Shown here: positions 63,007 to 64,000 of the stretch, piece by piece
How the letters are laid out: every line of letters begins with the position of its first letter
Position numbering within the stretch: position 1 is the first letter of the stretch
Assembly (NCBI RefSeq): GCF_001485215.1
Contig: NZ_BBWW01000001.1
Coordinates: 1,798,001 to 1,862,000, forward strand
DNA length: 64,000 bases
Direction of reading: 5' to 3'
Origin: Leptolyngbya sp. NIES-2104
GTDB lineage: Bacteria; Cyanobacteriota; Cyanobacteriia; Leptolyngbyales; Leptolyngbyaceae
Notes under the pieces: generated by a model
Database searches by the model: none
The model's input: the letters and a program-made list of their open reading frames with translations, nothing else
Told to the model about the DNA's origin: nothing
Made by a program: the position numbers and the translations under genes

Positions 63007-63762
63007 TTAACGACGGCTGCGGTTCGGCACTTTGCTCATGTAGTCTTCAGAAGTGGAAACGCTACCATAGTTAGACTTCGGTGCGATCGCGGCTGCCACA
63101 CTGAGGAAGCGACGCGGATCACCTTCGGGTAGATTGCGCTCTTGCGACTTCTTGGAGTAGTAGTTCTTCACCACAAACTGCCAATCGTTCTTCACCGTTC
63201 CCGCCGTTTCGCGGAAGTCTTCACCGTAACGAGGGGTAACCAAGTTAAACGGACGCGCTTCCATGCGACGACGCTGATAAGGAACGGTATAGTCACCAAA
63301 TGCGTCTGTGTACTCTTCGCTATCCAACAGTGCATCGACGAATCCATCGAAGCCTTTGGTACCGATCACGATCGACCAAGCGACTTCTTCATCTCGATCG
63401 TAAGAATCACGACCCAAGAACCGCTTGAGGCAGATTTGCACTAAGCGATAGTTGTTGTTTACTTCTACAACCGTGCTGTAGAAGCGCTCGGATTTTGCCA
63501 ATTCACGAATGAAGTCGCGCACCGTGATTGCACCATTTCTCACACGAGATTCAGACGCAATTTGGCGATTGAACTTCAGCGTTTCATGTTCACTGAACAC
63601 TTGACGATAAGCAGCCCAGATCAGAGCTTCCATGTCGGTTACAGAGCTTACATCCTCGATTCGATAGATGTAAGGCGTGTCTTCGTTTTGGTCAGCAATG
63701 CCGAAGTTTTTTACCCGATGGTTTTGGGTGGTCGGCTTGTAAGCTAACAATGGCAATGCCAT
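63007..63762 (-). CDS. cpcG: Phycobilisome rod-core linker CpcG
   Basis: This 251-aa linker joins phycocyanin rods to the allophycocyanin core. The N-terminus [20 protein letters not shown] is diagnostic. The linker domain runs about residues 20-190: [40 protein letters not shown] and [20 protein letters not shown]. The last 60 residues form a basic tail that contacts the core. GGAG lies eight bases before the ATG. It is on the same strand as the gene cut off at the right edge, 87 bases away. Confidence 0.96.
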   Translation of the reverse strand: MALPLLAYKPTTQNHRVKNFGIADQNEDTPYIYRIEDVSSVTDMEALIWAAYRQVFSEHETLKFNRQIASESRVRNGAITVRDFIRELAKSERFYSTVVEVNNNYRLVQICLKRFLGRDSYDRDEEVAWSIVIGTKGFDGFVDALLDSEEYTDAFGDYTVPYQRRRMEARPFNLVTPRYGEDFRETAGTVKNDWQFVVKNYYSKKSQERNLPEGDPRRFLSVAAAIAPKSNYGSVSTSEDYMSKVPNRSRR

Positions 63763-63849
63763 GTCAGAATCTCCCTCGTATTAATAAACAGCAAGACTTT
63801 GAAGAAATGATCTCATTGCTACGCTTATTATCTCGTGTCTGGGACACGT

Positions 63850-64000
63850 TTAGCGTAACGGGAAGCTCGATGAGGTACTGATCGAGGCGGGAGTGCTACC
63901 AGCGAGTTCGCGGGTCATGTCAGGAATCGCGATGTTTGCCGTCGATACGGGTTTATGTTCGACGGTTTTGATATTGAGCGATCGAGCCAAATCCCGGAAG
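63850..64000 (-). CDS. 3' end of a gene upstream of cpcG, cut by the window edge
   Basis: The last 49 codons of a minus-strand gene: FRDLARSLNIKTVEHKPVST, then ANIAIPDMTRELAGSTPASI, ending FPLR and TAA at 63850-63852. The tail is Ser/Thr-rich and flexible. In many cyanobacteria cpcG follows cpcE/cpcF or another cpcG copy; I suspect a phycobilisome linker but cannot assign it from this piece. Confidence 0.6.
   Translation of the reverse strand, partial: FRDLARSLNIKTVEHKPVSTANIAIPDMTRELAGSTPASISTSSSFPLR

Overview
The window is chromosomal DNA from a filamentous, non-marine-type cyanobacterium, most like the Leptolyngbya group. It is full of the HIP1 octamer GCGATCGC. It encodes phycobilisome linker CpcG, zeta-carotene desaturase, TxlA, cyanobacterial RRM proteins, an Mrp-type antiporter, several cyanobacterial DUF families, and a FraC-FraD-FraE set that is known only from filamentous strains. 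There is no rRNA, prophage, intact insertion sequence or CRISPR array. One tRNA gene (Leu-CAA) is present.

Layout. 0-7 kb: SLH lipoprotein, UbiB-type kinase, recN, and an HNH/small-gene pair. 7-13.5 kb: a gene remnant, an ECF sigma/anti-sigma pair, two thioredoxin-fold proteins, a HAD phosphatase, a Tat-type molybdoenzyme and an RTX protein. 13.7-20 kb: a Ser/Thr kinase, glmM, small conserved membrane proteins and a hybrid histidine kinase. 19.8-22.3 kb (minus): fraC-fraD-fraE for septal junctions. 22.4-28 kb: mtnP, pyrE, an HMA-fold protein, a flavin-type oxidase and crtQ/zds. 28-31 kb: rbp, a GlsB-like protein, and a heptose kinase/heptosyltransferase pair. 31.7-35.6 kb: a seven-gene, translationally coupled Mrp operon. 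35.7-45 kb: an SGNH hydrolase, two Uma2 nucleases, polA, tRNA-Leu, two convergent overlapping glycosyltransferases and an S9 peptidase. 45.4-51.7 kb: a second rbp, a HAD phosphatase, a PrxQ/SDR pair, speA and ndk. 52-54.4 kb: terC, a DnaA-box cluster that looks like oriC, a DUF2811 gene and a PD-(D/E)XK/Fe-S nuclease. 55-64 kb: a pseudokinase, a MASE1 histidine kinase, an osmoprotectant ABC transporter, a third Uma2, a DUF6888/DUF6887 cassette, and cpcG with the tail of the gene before it.

The most notable non-coding features are: (1) a cluster of at least nine DnaA-box-like sites, four of them perfect TTTTCCACA, in a 660-bp gene-free stretch between divergent genes; (2) four full copies and one collapsed copy of a roughly 210-bp terminal-inverted-repeat element, each with a GC-rich outer stem enclosing two small hairpins whose arms co-vary between copies; (3) a roughly 50-bp palindromic repeat lying exactly at two convergent gene junctions. 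Three genes too short for routine gene calling were read by eye: the DUF6888 gene at 62511, the edge fragment at 63850, and a doubtful 57-codon frame at 54892.

Function assignments rest on motifs and remembered family features; no database search was run.
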